NCBI GenBank assembly: GCA_036734025.1
Contig: DAIMZI010000027.1
Span: forward strand, 1 to 23,377
DNA length: 23,377 nt
Direction of reading: 5' to 3'
Origin: DAIMZI01 sp036734025
GTDB taxonomy: Bacteria > Pseudomonadota > Alphaproteobacteria > Rhizobiales > Rhodomicrobiaceae
The notes beneath the pieces are model-generated. The model saw only the letters and a list, made by a program, of their open reading frames with translations, did not search any database and was not told where the DNA came from. Shown one piece after another: positions 14,380 to 21,895 of this stretch (position 1 is its first letter; every line of letters starts with the position of its first letter). Position numbers and translations under genes: made by a program.

Positions 14380-14853
14380 ATGAAAGGCGGCCCCAAAGTC
14401 TGCACGCATTTCTTCGTCGGGGACTGCGCCATGCAGATGGCGGAATACTATGTATCCGTTATCCCCGACAGCGAGATCACAGCGATCAGAAGTATCGGCA
14501 GTGAACCGCCTTTTCTGGTCGAGTTCACGATTGCCGGCGCGCATTTCGTCGCGATGAACGGCAATGAGAATTTCGAGGCGCGCCCTGACCATTCGATCGG
14601 CATCCTGACCGTCGATCAGGCAGAGACCGACCGCTTGTGGGACACGCTGATCAGGGGCGGCAGGGAAGGCCCTTGCGGCTGGCTCCAGGACCAGTTCGGC
14701 ATCCATTGGCAGATCGTGCCCGAGGCGCTGGTGCGGCTGATGTCCAGCGGCGATCCGGACCAATCGCGGCGGGTACAGGCGGCGCTGAGGAGGATGACCA
14801 GGATCGACATATCGGCCCTGGAAGCGGCGGCCGCGGGTTCTGTTTCCGCTTGA
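14380..14853 (+). CDS. VOC-family PhnB-like protein (3-demethylubiquinone methyltransferase-like fold)
   Basis: A 157-residue protein of the PhnB/3-dmu-9_3-mt glyoxalase-like group: VCTHFFVGDCAMQMAEYYVS at the start, FTIAGAHFVAMNGN in the middle, and GWLQDQFGIHWQIVPEAL near residue 110. Despite the historic family name, these proteins are not shown to be ubiquinone methyltransferases. The ATG at 14380 has AGAGGAG about 7 bases upstream; a TTG two codons earlier is weaker. The C-terminal tail (last 35 residues) is helical and includes a typical MTRIDISALEAA-type motif of this family. It follows the DUF1428 gene by 111 bp and probably belongs to the TetR-linked group. Confidence 0.9.
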   Translation: MKGGPKVCTHFFVGDCAMQMAEYYVSVIPDSEITAIRSIGSEPPFLVEFTIAGAHFVAMNGNENFEARPDHSIGILTVDQAETDRLWDTLIRGGREGPCGWLQDQFGIHWQIVPEALVRLMSSGDPDQSRRVQAALRRMTRIDISALEAAAAGSVSA

Positions 14854-15180
14854 TCAGCCGGACATGCAGGGCGGTCCGGACATTGCGCCTTCGGTCCTGA
14901 ACCGGCACGGAACGATGTCGCCTATGGCATTGCCGGCGCCCCCGGCGCTGCATGAACCAACCTGTAAGGGCCTTCAGCAAAGAAAATCTGACTGATCATC
15001 ATGCCGCCGGCCGCGACAGGAAACAGACAAGCTCGCCGGGACTTGCTAGGTGTAATATCGGCAAAGTCGGCCAACGAGATATAATGCCGGTCTTGCCTGA
15101 CAATCGGGCCTGGCCGAGCAGCAAGCACAGCAGGACAGCGGCACGAGCGAAACCTGGGGCGACACCAACGGAGGACAGCC
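14854..15180. other. Intergenic region before the enoyl-CoA hydratase gene
   Basis: 327 bp. No gene, strong palindrome or terminator is evident. GGAGG at about 15170 is the ribosome-binding site of the next gene. The promoter for the hydratase gene should lie here but I cannot point to convincing boxes. Confidence 0.5.
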
Positions 15181-15957
15181 ATGGACAGCGGCAATCATAT
15201 GAGCATCGACATCGCCGACGGTGTTCAGACCATCCGGTTTGCGCGCCCCGATAAGAAGAATGCCATCACCATGCCGATGTATCAGAGCATGGCGCAGGCC
15301 CTGCGTGATGGTGATGCCAAAGATGAAGTCCGCGTCAATCTGTTTGCGGGTGCGCCGGGCTGCTTCACCGCCGGCAACGACATCAATGATTTCATCGCGG
15401 CAGGTGGCGGCAACCAGTTCGGCGTGTCGGTATTCGCCTTTCTCGAAGCGCTGGTGAAGACCGAAAAGCCGATGATTGCCGCGGTCGATGGCGATGCAAT
15501 CGGTATCGGCACGACCATGCTCTTCCACATGGACCTCGTCTATGCCAGCCCTGCCGCGCTGTTCAGGACGCCGTTTCTTGATCTGGGTCTGGTGCCGGAG
15601 GGCGGGTCGTCATTGCTCATGCCGCGGGTAATGGGCCACGCCCGGGCATTCGAAATGCTCTGTCTGGGCAAGGCGTTCTCCGCAGAACAGGCCCTGTCGG
15701 CGGGTTTCGTAAATGACATTATCGCCGCAGATGAGCTTGAGCCGAGCGCCAAGCGCCATGCCTTGAGGCTTGCCAGCAAACCTCCCGAAGCCCTCAGGCT
15801 GGGACGCCGGCTGCTCAAGGGAGGAGATGACGAGCTGCTTGCGCGCATTCGCGAAGAAGGCCGGCTGTTCATCGAAAGGCTGACATCGGGCGAGGCCCGC
15901 GAGGCTTTTCAGGCTTTCATCGAAAAACGCGCGCCCGATTTCAGCGCGCGCGGATGA
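15181..15957 (+). CDS. Enoyl-CoA hydratase/isomerase family protein
   Basis: A 258-residue crotonase-fold protein. The oxyanion-hole segments are CFTAGNDINDF (about residues 61-71) and AVDGDAIGIGTTMLFHMDL (about 101-119). A single acidic residue, Glu140 in LVPEGGSSLLMPR, sits where enoyl-CoA isomerases (delta3-delta2) keep their base; the first catalytic Glu of true hydratases (in the GIGTTML helix region) is absent. An isomerase or related activity is therefore more likely than hydration. It is soluble and acts on acyl-CoA esters. The start at 15181 has GGAGG about 7 bases upstream. It is 167 bp upstream of the chimeric channel gene on the same strand. Confidence 0.9.
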   Translation: MDSGNHMSIDIADGVQTIRFARPDKKNAITMPMYQSMAQALRDGDAKDEVRVNLFAGAPGCFTAGNDINDFIAAGGGNQFGVSVFAFLEALVKTEKPMIAAVDGDAIGIGTTMLFHMDLVYASPAALFRTPFLDLGLVPEGGSSLLMPRVMGHARAFEMLCLGKAFSAEQALSAGFVNDIIAADELEPSAKRHALRLASKPPEALRLGRRLLKGGDDELLARIREEGRLFIERLTSGEAREAFQAFIEKRAPDFSARG

Positions 15958-16124
15958 CGCCTTGAGCCCTCATGCGGCAAAGCGCTAGGGCCGGCGCATC
16001 TTCCCGGCCCGATTTGCCGGCGACAGCCTGGTCGGACGATCGAGTCGATAGAATTCCAGCCCCGAAACGACTATCTTCTGCCTCGTCAGGGGCCCGGCGA
16101 GGCGGACATCATTGGGGAATGGGA

Positions 16125-18464
16125 ATGAGGGGATTTGGCCTTTGGGCGGGCGCAATGCGTAAAGGCTGGTTGATGATTTGCGGCATGCTTGCGGCATTTC
16201 TTGTCCAGCTTGCTTGTGTGCAAGGCACGATGGCTCAGGATGAAGCGCTTGCTGCTTCGGGGCCGCCGCTTTCGCTGGCGCTGCTTGTCGATTCCGATGT
16301 CGGCAGATGCTACGACCGCGGTCATGTCGCGGCCATAAAAAGGCTGGTGGGGCTGGAGCAGGAAAAGATCAATGCGCGCGGCGGGATCAACGGGCGGCCG
16401 ATCGACATCACCATTCTGGATGGCCGGCGCGACGCGGACCAGGCCGTGGAGAATGTGCGTACCGCGCTTGGCTTGACCGACCTGCTGGCCATCATCGGAC
16501 TGACCAGTTCATCCCAGGGCGAGAAGGTATTTGCCGCGCTTGGAGACCAGATCCGCGATGCCGGCGTCCCCTTCATTTCCCATATCTCGGTATCAGAAAT
16601 CTTCGCGCGCTATCCGAATGTGTTTTCCACCCGGCCATCGCAGGAGACCGAGCGCGTGCCTGTCATGGCCGCGTTCATCGAAGAGATGGGTTTTCGCTCG
16701 GTCGCGTTTCTCGGCCGCAATGATGCGACCTATATCAGGGCGATCGGTGATGGGCTGAAGAGCAGCGGCATTGCCGATCGGCTGGATGCGGATTACCGGA
16801 TCACGCTGACCGGAACAGGCGCGGCGGCGCGCCTCGACGCTGCCGCCGTCGATGACGCCATCTCCGACATGCAGGCGAAGCAGATCGATATCGTCGTCCT
16901 GGCGCTTGGAACCTCATTGGCCAACGATGTCATCGACAAGTTCGTGCAAGCCCGGTTCACCCCGGCGCTCATGCTGATCGGCAACCTTTCGCTGGTCGCG
17001 GACAAGCTTTCCGGCGACTATCCCAATGCCATCTACCAGCTCGACTGGGGCGCCATCCCTGAGGTCGACAGGGACTCGGTGCGCAATGTCGTGGCAAGGA
17101 GCAATCCCGAGGCATGGCTGTTTGAAGGCGCAAAACTGGCCGATGCGCCCGGATGGCAGGATGGCAGTTGCGATGCCGACTATGAGCCGCAGCCATTCTC
17201 GCGCACGAACCTCGCTGCGATCGACGCGGGCGCTCAGTTCGCCGATATGGTGGGGCTGGTAGCCGGAGCGGCACAGGGCGAGGAACGCGGCGCGACGCTC
17301 GATGAAATGCGCAAGGCGGTCCTGAAAGCGCTCGGCGAGACCTACGCTACCGGCAAGGGCGCCTTCAAAGGCCGGTTCGAGAACTGGTCGTTCTTCCCCG
17401 ACATCCGAACTCGGTCGCAGACCCCCTTCGTTATCATTCTGCCGCAGAAACTCGGGCGGACGCAGCTTGCGCCCATCCAGTTCGTGCGCACACGGCAGGG
17501 AACGCTGCGTCGCATCGATACGCTTTATCTCGATATGGACATGCTGCGCACCTACGGGATCGACAATGACCAGCGCTCGTTCTTTGCCGATTTCTACCTC
17601 TCGGTCCGCGCATCAGACAGGATCGGACTTGAGGACATCAAGTTCACGAATGCCTTCATAGATCCGCGCACCAACGGCCCGCACCTTACCACGGAAACGA
17701 TCTACGGCGGTGGCCCAACCAATGCCTATCCCGAGAGCATGCGTATCTACCGCATCTCGGGCCGCTTCCGCTTCAACCCCGACTTCACCAATTATCCATT
17801 CGACTCCCAGCAGTTCTCGATCGACATCCAGCCCAAGAGCAGCGACAAGCAGTTCATCATCCAGTCCCCGCCGCTTGCCCTGCGCGATGGCTCGCTCATT
17901 GTCGATAACTGGGACGTCATCAACCAGTATGTATCCTATGCTCACCAGTTCGTGCCGGTCGTCGATGCCTTCACCCACGAGCCGAGCATCGTGCCATATT
18001 ATGAGACACGCTTCGTCTGGCAGATGACCCGCGAGACGACCGACTACTATCTGCGCGTGCTGGTGCCGCTGCTGTTCATTCTCTTTGTCGCATATCTGTC
18101 GATCTTCATTCCGCAATCCCACATCGAAGCGATCATCACGCTGCAGGTCACAGCCCTTCTGGCGGCCGTGGCGTTATATCTGTCGCTGCCTCAGGTCGAT
18201 TCCGATACCGCGACGGTATCCGACCGGATCTTCGTGCTCGACTACATGATGGTCAGCCTGATGATCCTCATTTCAATATTGAGGATCAATATACGCGGCC
18301 AAAAATGGTGGCTGCTCAATCGGTTCCTCGTCATCACCCATACCGTCATGATCCCGCTTCTCGTTGCCGTTTCCGCCAGCCTGATCCTTGATGCGCTGCC
18401 GGTTGAAAAGGTCAGGGAAATCGGCTCGTGGGATTACTGGCTTGATATGATCGGGTCGGGATGA
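16125..18464 (+). CDS. Chimeric receptor: periplasmic-binding-protein domain fused to pentameric ligand-gated ion channel
   Basis: 779 residues in three parts. A signal peptide ends at about residue 37 (TMA/QDE). Residues about 45-430 form a type-1 periplasmic-binding (LIV-receptor-like) domain: LSLALLVDSDVG, INARGGINGRPIDI, LLAIIGLTSSSQGEK, GVPFISHISVSE. Residues about 455-640 match the pLGIC ligand-binding sandwich: TYGID at 476-480, YPFDSQ at 557-562 (identical to the GLIC motif), NWD at 595-597; the Cys-loop cysteines are replaced by Phe. Four helices follow: M1 641-662 (VPLLFILF), M2 667-688, M3 702-719, M4 734-755, with a short M3-M4 loop. M2 has Glu668 (-2'), Thr672 (2'), Thr676 (6'), Leu679 (9'), predicting a cation-selective pore. 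Only two cysteines remain in the mature chain (62, 349). GGGG about 7 bases upstream supports 16125; ATGs at 15972, 16119 and 16155 are in frame. Ligand unknown. Confidence 0.93.
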   Translation: MRGFGLWAGAMRKGWLMICGMLAAFLVQLACVQGTMAQDEALAASGPPLSLALLVDSDVGRCYDRGHVAAIKRLVGLEQEKINARGGINGRPIDITILDGRRDADQAVENVRTALGLTDLLAIIGLTSSSQGEKVFAALGDQIRDAGVPFISHISVSEIFARYPNVFSTRPSQETERVPVMAAFIEEMGFRSVAFLGRNDATYIRAIGDGLKSSGIADRLDADYRITLTGTGAAARLDAAAVDDAISDMQAKQIDIVVLALGTSLANDVIDKFVQARFTPALMLIGNLSLVADKLSGDYPNAIYQLDWGAIPEVDRDSVRNVVARSNPEAWLFEGAKLADAPGWQDGSCDADYEPQPFSRTNLAAIDAGAQFADMVGLVAGAAQGEERGATLDEMRKAVLKALGETYATGKGAFKGRFENWSFFPDIRTRSQTPFVIILPQKLGRTQLAPIQFVRTRQGTLRRIDTLYLDMDMLRTYGIDNDQRSFFADFYLSVRASDRIGLEDIKFTNAFIDPRTNGPHLTTETIYGGGPTNAYPESMRIYRISGRFRFNPDFTNYPFDSQQFSIDIQPKSSDKQFIIQSPPLALRDGSLIVDNWDVINQYVSYAHQFVPVVDAFTHEPSIVPYYETRFVWQMTRETTDYYLRVLVPLLFILFVAYLSIFIPQSHIEAIITLQVTALLAAVALYLSLPQVDSDTATVSDRIFVLDYMMVSLMILISILRINIRGQKWWLLNRFLVITHTVMIPLLVAVSASLILDALPVEKVREIGSWDYWLDMIGSG

Positions 18465-18605
18465 TCTGCGAGTGGCGCTGATGGCCGTGCGGTGAGGCGT
18501 TGGTGCAAGCGCAGGCGATGCCGGCGAAAATCATGACTGTCCATGGCTGTCACTGCCGGCATCCACCGGCCGGAGCGCGTTCACCGGCGCCGATATGAGG
18601 CCGCC

Positions 18606-18986
18606 CTACAGCTTGCCGGCTTCTTCAAGCACCTTGCGGGCTGCGCGGAAACACTCAAGCCCCTGAACGACGCCGCAATAGATGGCGATGACATGAATGA
18701 TCGCGCGGATTTCCTCCACGCTGACACCGTTGTTGAGCGCCCCGCGCAAATGAATCTGGAACTCCTCCATCTTGCCGAGCGCGCCTATCATGGCAAGGTT
18801 CATCATCGAACGGGTCTTGGCGTCGATGGCGTCATCACCCCAGCCAAAGCCCCAGCACCAGGCGGTCATCGCTTCCTGAAACGGCCGGTTGAAATCATCG
18901 GCGCCGTGCAGATTGGCCTCGACATAGGATGCGCCGAGCGTCGCCTTGCGCCGCTCCAGACCTTTCTCGAACAGCTTTTCGTCCAT
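18606..18986 (-). CDS. Carboxymuconolactone decarboxylase (CMD) family protein
   Basis: A 126-residue all-helical protein of the CMD/AhpD superfamily, closest in layout to PcaC: RPFQEAMTAWCWGFGWGDDA, then IDAKTRSMMNLAMIGALGKM, FQIHLRGALNNGVSVEEIRA and VIAIYCGVVQGLECFRAARK. It lacks the CxxC pair of peroxidatic AhpD proteins, so a PcaC-like or other non-redox activity is more likely. No other protocatechuate genes are present, so its substrate is not clear. I chose the ATG at 18986 because GGAG lies 8 bases upstream; a longer in-frame extension is not supported. It is divergent from the cysteate/cysteine lyase gene and shares its 197-bp promoter region. Confidence 0.92.
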   Translation of the reverse strand: MDEKLFEKGLERRKATLGASYVEANLHGADDFNRPFQEAMTAWCWGFGWGDDAIDAKTRSMMNLAMIGALGKMEEFQIHLRGALNNGVSVEEIRAIIHVIAIYCGVVQGLECFRAARKVLEEAGKL

Positions 18987-19139
18987 GCGTTTATCTCCTC
19001 GTGTGCGCAGGGCACCTGCCCTTGATGATCCGCCTTTTGTAGCCGCACCGGAACGCGCGTGCCAGTCTGGCCGCCAGGATCGCGAATTTTTCTGGAAATT
19101 GAGTAGCTTGAGCCGTAGCATGAAACATATGCGAAATAA

Positions 19140-19149
19140 TTGTATACAA
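19140..19149. promoter_or_regulatory. Perfect palindrome TTGTATACAA in divergent promoter
   Basis: A 10-bp perfect dyad centred about 40 bp before the lyase start codon, in the most AT-rich part of the region between the CMD gene and the lyase gene. TTGTATACAA is the typical operator form for GntR-family (FadR/VanR-type) repressors. No GntR gene is in the window, so the regulator would be encoded elsewhere. Confidence 0.5.
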
Positions 19150-19183
19150 AAATCGCCAGGCACGGCGCGATACGCAGGACAAA

Positions 19184-20218
19184 ATGCAACTCTCAAGATT
19201 TCCCCGGACACGACTTGCCCATCTGCCCACCGCGCTGGAACCCATGCCCCGGCTCAGCGCGCATCTGGGCGGCCCGCAGATCTGGATCAAGCGCGACGAT
19301 TGTACGGGTCTGTCAACCGGCGGCAACAAGACGCGAAAGCTCGAATTCCTCATCGGCGATGCGCTTGCCCGGGGCGCCGACATCATCCTGACGCAGGGCG
19401 CAACCCAATCGAACCATGCGCGCCAGACGGCGGCAGCCGCATGCCGGTTCGGGCTGGCATGTCATTTGCTACTGGAGGATCGGACAGGGAAATCGGACGC
19501 GGCCTATCGCAGCAATGGCAATGTGCTGCTCGACCGGCTGCATGGCGCGACCCTGGAAGAGCGCCCTGCCGGGGCGGACATGAACGCGGAATTGGAAATT
19601 GTTGCTGAAAGATACAGGCGCGAAGGGCGCACGCCCTACATCATTCCTGGTGGCGGCTCCAACCCGGTCGGCGCGCTGGGCTACATCGGCGCGGCTTGCG
19701 AACTGGTCACGCAGGGGGCGGAAATGGATCTGGTCATAGACCGGATCGTCCACGCAACCGGAAGCGCGGGAACCCAAGCCGGCCTCGTCACCGGTCTGAA
19801 GACCGTCAATTCCGACATCGCGGTGCTGGGTATCGGCGTTCGCGCGCCGCAGGACAAGCAGGAAGCCAGCGTCTTCGCACTGGCCGAGAAGACGGCTGAT
19901 TTCATCGGCCTGCCCGGCATCGTGCGGCGTGGCGATGTCGTTGCCAATTGCGACTATGTCGGCCCCGGCTATGGCTTGCCTGCGCCTGACACGCTCGCTG
20001 CGATAAAGCTTGTCGCCAAACTCGAAGGCATTCTGCTCGATCCGGTCTATTCGGGAAAAGGCATGGCGGGCCTGATCGATCTGATCGGCAAAGGCGAAAT
20101 CGCCGCGGACGAAAAGATTGTCTTTCTTCACACCGGCGGCTCGGTTGCATTATTCGGATATCCTGAAGACTTTGGCTATGCCGCCTTCAATCAGCTTGTT
20201 TCCTCACCTGAACTCTGA
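19184..20218 (+). CDS. cuyA: PLP-dependent L-cysteate sulfo-lyase or D-cysteine desulfhydrase
   Basis: A 344-residue fold-type II PLP enzyme of the ACC deaminase/DcyD family. Lys49 in TGLSTGGNKTRKLEF is the PLP-binding lysine, TQSNHARQTA (about 74-83) the substrate/cofactor loop, ATGSAGTQAGL the phosphate-binding Gly-rich turn, and FLHTGGSVALFGY the end. E. coli DcyD, as I recall it, has DDVTPIAMGGNK; the form here, DDCTGLSTGGNK, with LLEDRTG and GIGVRAPQDKQE, looks more like CuyA of marine alphaproteobacteria. CuyA splits L-cysteate into pyruvate, ammonia and sulfite; DcyD gives sulfide from D-cysteine. The Glt-type importer that follows 23 bp later favours an acidic substrate such as cysteate. 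AGGA precedes the ATG by 7 bases. The family is secure, the exact substrate is not. Confidence 0.9.
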   Translation: MQLSRFPRTRLAHLPTALEPMPRLSAHLGGPQIWIKRDDCTGLSTGGNKTRKLEFLIGDALARGADIILTQGATQSNHARQTAAAACRFGLACHLLLEDRTGKSDAAYRSNGNVLLDRLHGATLEERPAGADMNAELEIVAERYRREGRTPYIIPGGGSNPVGALGYIGAACELVTQGAEMDLVIDRIVHATGSAGTQAGLVTGLKTVNSDIAVLGIGVRAPQDKQEASVFALAEKTADFIGLPGIVRRGDVVANCDYVGPGYGLPAPDTLAAIKLVAKLEGILLDPVYSGKGMAGLIDLIGKGEIAADEKIVFLHTGGSVALFGYPEDFGYAAFNQLVSSPEL

Positions 20219-20241
20219 TCCCTAAACAAGGAGCTTGGTCC

Positions 20242-21105
20242 ATGAAAAAACTAGCATTTCTGCTCTTTGCAGGTCTCTTGTCGCTGGCCATGATGCCGGC
20301 CCAGGCGCAGGAGTTGACCGGCACGCTCAAGAGAATAGCCGACAGCGGCGAAATCGTCGTCGGCTATCGTGAATCCTCGGTGCCGTTCGCCTATCTCGAC
20401 GAGGCTCAAAAGCCGATCGGCTATTCCATCGATATCTGCATGAAGATTGTCGATGCCGTCAGCGAGGCGGTCGGCAAGGAACTCAGCGTCCGCTTCGTGC
20501 CGGTCAACCCGCAGACCCGTATCCCGCTGATCGCCAATGGCACGATCAATCTGGAATGCGGCTCGACGACCAACAACCTGACTCGCCAGCAGCAGGTGGC
20601 CTACATGCCGACGACGTTCATCACCGGCACCAAGCTTCTGGTCAAGACGGATTCGGGCATCAGCACGATCGACGACATGGAAGGCAAGACTATCGGCATT
20701 TCACAGGGCACAACGAACGAGCGTGCAATCAAGGCCTATATCGAGGCCAAGGGCATGTCCGTCGACGTGCTGGCGGTCAAGGACCATGCCGAGGGCTTAC
20801 TCGCACTGGAAACCGATCGTATCGACGCCTATTCGACCGACCACATTCTGCTTTTCGGTCTTATTTCCAAGGCGAAGTCGCCGGAAGATTATGCTGTGGT
20901 CGGCGACTTCCTGTCCTTTGACCCCTATGCGATCATGGTTCCGCGCAATGACGCCGATTTTCAGCTCGTCGCGACCAAAGCCGTGGCGGCCATGTTTCGT
21001 AGCGGCGAGATCGAGCAGATCTATTCCAAATGGTTCGATCCGCTCGGCGTCCCGCTCGACAACACGCTGAAGACGGCATTCCAGGTCCAGGCGCTTCCCG
21101 AGTGA
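20242..21105 (+). CDS. gltI: Amino-acid ABC transporter substrate-binding protein, GltI-like
   Basis: A 287-residue periplasmic binding protein of family 3. Signal peptide MKKLAFLLFAGLLSLAMMPA, cleaved after AQA. The lobes carry GEIVVGYRESSVPFAYLDE, RIPLIANGTINLECGSTTNN and KTIGISQGTTNERA, closely following the glutamate/aspartate-binding GltI pattern (ESSVPF and ECGSTTNN as I recall them). It therefore probably binds an acidic amino acid or an analogue such as cysteate. AAGGAG lies 8 bases upstream of the ATG. It is the second gene of the lyase operon, and a terminator-like hairpin separates it from the permease genes, which would give more binding protein than permease. Confidence 0.93.
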   Translation: MKKLAFLLFAGLLSLAMMPAQAQELTGTLKRIADSGEIVVGYRESSVPFAYLDEAQKPIGYSIDICMKIVDAVSEAVGKELSVRFVPVNPQTRIPLIANGTINLECGSTTNNLTRQQQVAYMPTTFITGTKLLVKTDSGISTIDDMEGKTIGISQGTTNERAIKAYIEAKGMSVDVLAVKDHAEGLLALETDRIDAYSTDHILLFGLISKAKSPEDYAVVGDFLSFDPYAIMVPRNDADFQLVATKAVAAMFRSGEIEQIYSKWFDPLGVPLDNTLKTAFQVQALPE

Positions 21106-21120
21106 GGATGAGATGAATGA

Positions 21121-21158
21121 GGAGCCGGCGGAAACAACATCTGCCGGCTTCCTTTTTT
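21121..21158 (+). terminator. Intra-operon terminator/attenuator hairpin after gltI-like gene
   Basis: Perfect arms AGCCGGC (21123-21129) and GCCGGCT (21143-21149), with GG/CC able to extend the stem past one bulge, then TTTTTT (21153-21158). It lies in the 69-bp gap before the permease gene. It likely stops or stabilises part of the transcripts so that the binding protein is made in excess. Confidence 0.7.
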
Positions 21159-21174
21159 CGGAAAGCGACGGGGC

Positions 21175-21894
21175 ATGAATTATAATTGGAACTGGGGCAT
21201 CCTTTTTCAGGAACCCTATTTCGACTGGCTTGTGAGCGGATTTGGGTGGACGGTCGCGGTCGCCCTGTGCGCATGGATGATCGCGTTCACGCTCGGATCG
21301 GTCATCGGTGTGATGCGCACTCTGCCCTCAAGACCGCTGCGCATGTTCGCAACGGCTTATGTCGAGCTCTTCCGCAATGTGCCTTTGCTCGTGCAGATGT
21401 TCCTGTGGTACTTCGCGCTGCCTGAAGTGCTCCCCGCAGACGCTGGCCGCTTTCTCAAGCGCGATCTCCCCAATCCCGAATTCATCACCGCTTTCGTAGC
21501 TCTGGGATTTTATACGGCCTCGCGCGTCGCCGAGCAGGTTCGCTCGGGCATCGAATCCATCCCCGGCGGCCTGACCAACGCCGCCAAATCGACGGGTCTG
21601 AGCACGGTTCAGATTTACCGCAACGTCCTGCTGCCGATTTCATTCCGCATCATCATTCCCCCGATGACGTCCGAGTTTCTGACCATCTTTAAGAATTCGT
21701 CTCTCGCATTGACCATTGGCCTGCTGGAGTTGACCGCTCAAGCCCGGCAGATCACCGATTATACGTTTCAGGGTTTTGAGGCGTTTGCCGCCGCAACGGT
21801 GCTTTATGTCGTGATCGCGCTGATCGTCACGATATTGATGAGCATAGTGGAAAGCCGGTCGCGCATCCCCGGTTATATCGGGACGGGGAAATAA
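21175..21894 (+). CDS. gltJ: Amino-acid ABC transporter permease, GltJ-like
   Basis: A 239-residue inner-membrane protein of the His/Glu/Gln/Arg permease family. Several membrane helices are evident, for example FGWTVAVALCAWMIAFTLGS near residue 25. The cytoplasmic EAA loop that contacts the ATPase reads VRSGIESIPGGLTNAAKSTG, about residues 122-141, followed by the conserved LLP. The early VELFRNVPLLVQMFLWYFAL and the Lys-rich DLPNPEF segment match GltJ-type subunits. The ATG follows the attenuator by 16 bp, with a weak GACGGGG ribosome-binding site. It ends one base before the second permease start, so the two are coupled. Confidence 0.93.
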   Translation: MNYNWNWGILFQEPYFDWLVSGFGWTVAVALCAWMIAFTLGSVIGVMRTLPSRPLRMFATAYVELFRNVPLLVQMFLWYFALPEVLPADAGRFLKRDLPNPEFITAFVALGFYTASRVAEQVRSGIESIPGGLTNAAKSTGLSTVQIYRNVLLPISFRIIIPPMTSEFLTIFKNSSLALTIGLLELTAQARQITDYTFQGFEAFAAATVLYVVIALIVTILMSIVESRSRIPGYIGTGK

Positions 21895-21895
21895 G

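Noticed and set aside
15972..16124. N-terminal extension of the channel-receptor from an ATG at 15972
   Set aside because: The extra 51 residues are Arg/Ser-rich and would bury the signal peptide; no ribosome-binding site precedes 15972, while 16125 has GGGG at good spacing.
16200..16220. Lipoprotein signal (LAC) in the channel-receptor leader
   Set aside because: The residues before the Cys (Gln-Leu-Ala) do not fit a lipobox well, and a standard cleavage site follows at TMA/QDE.
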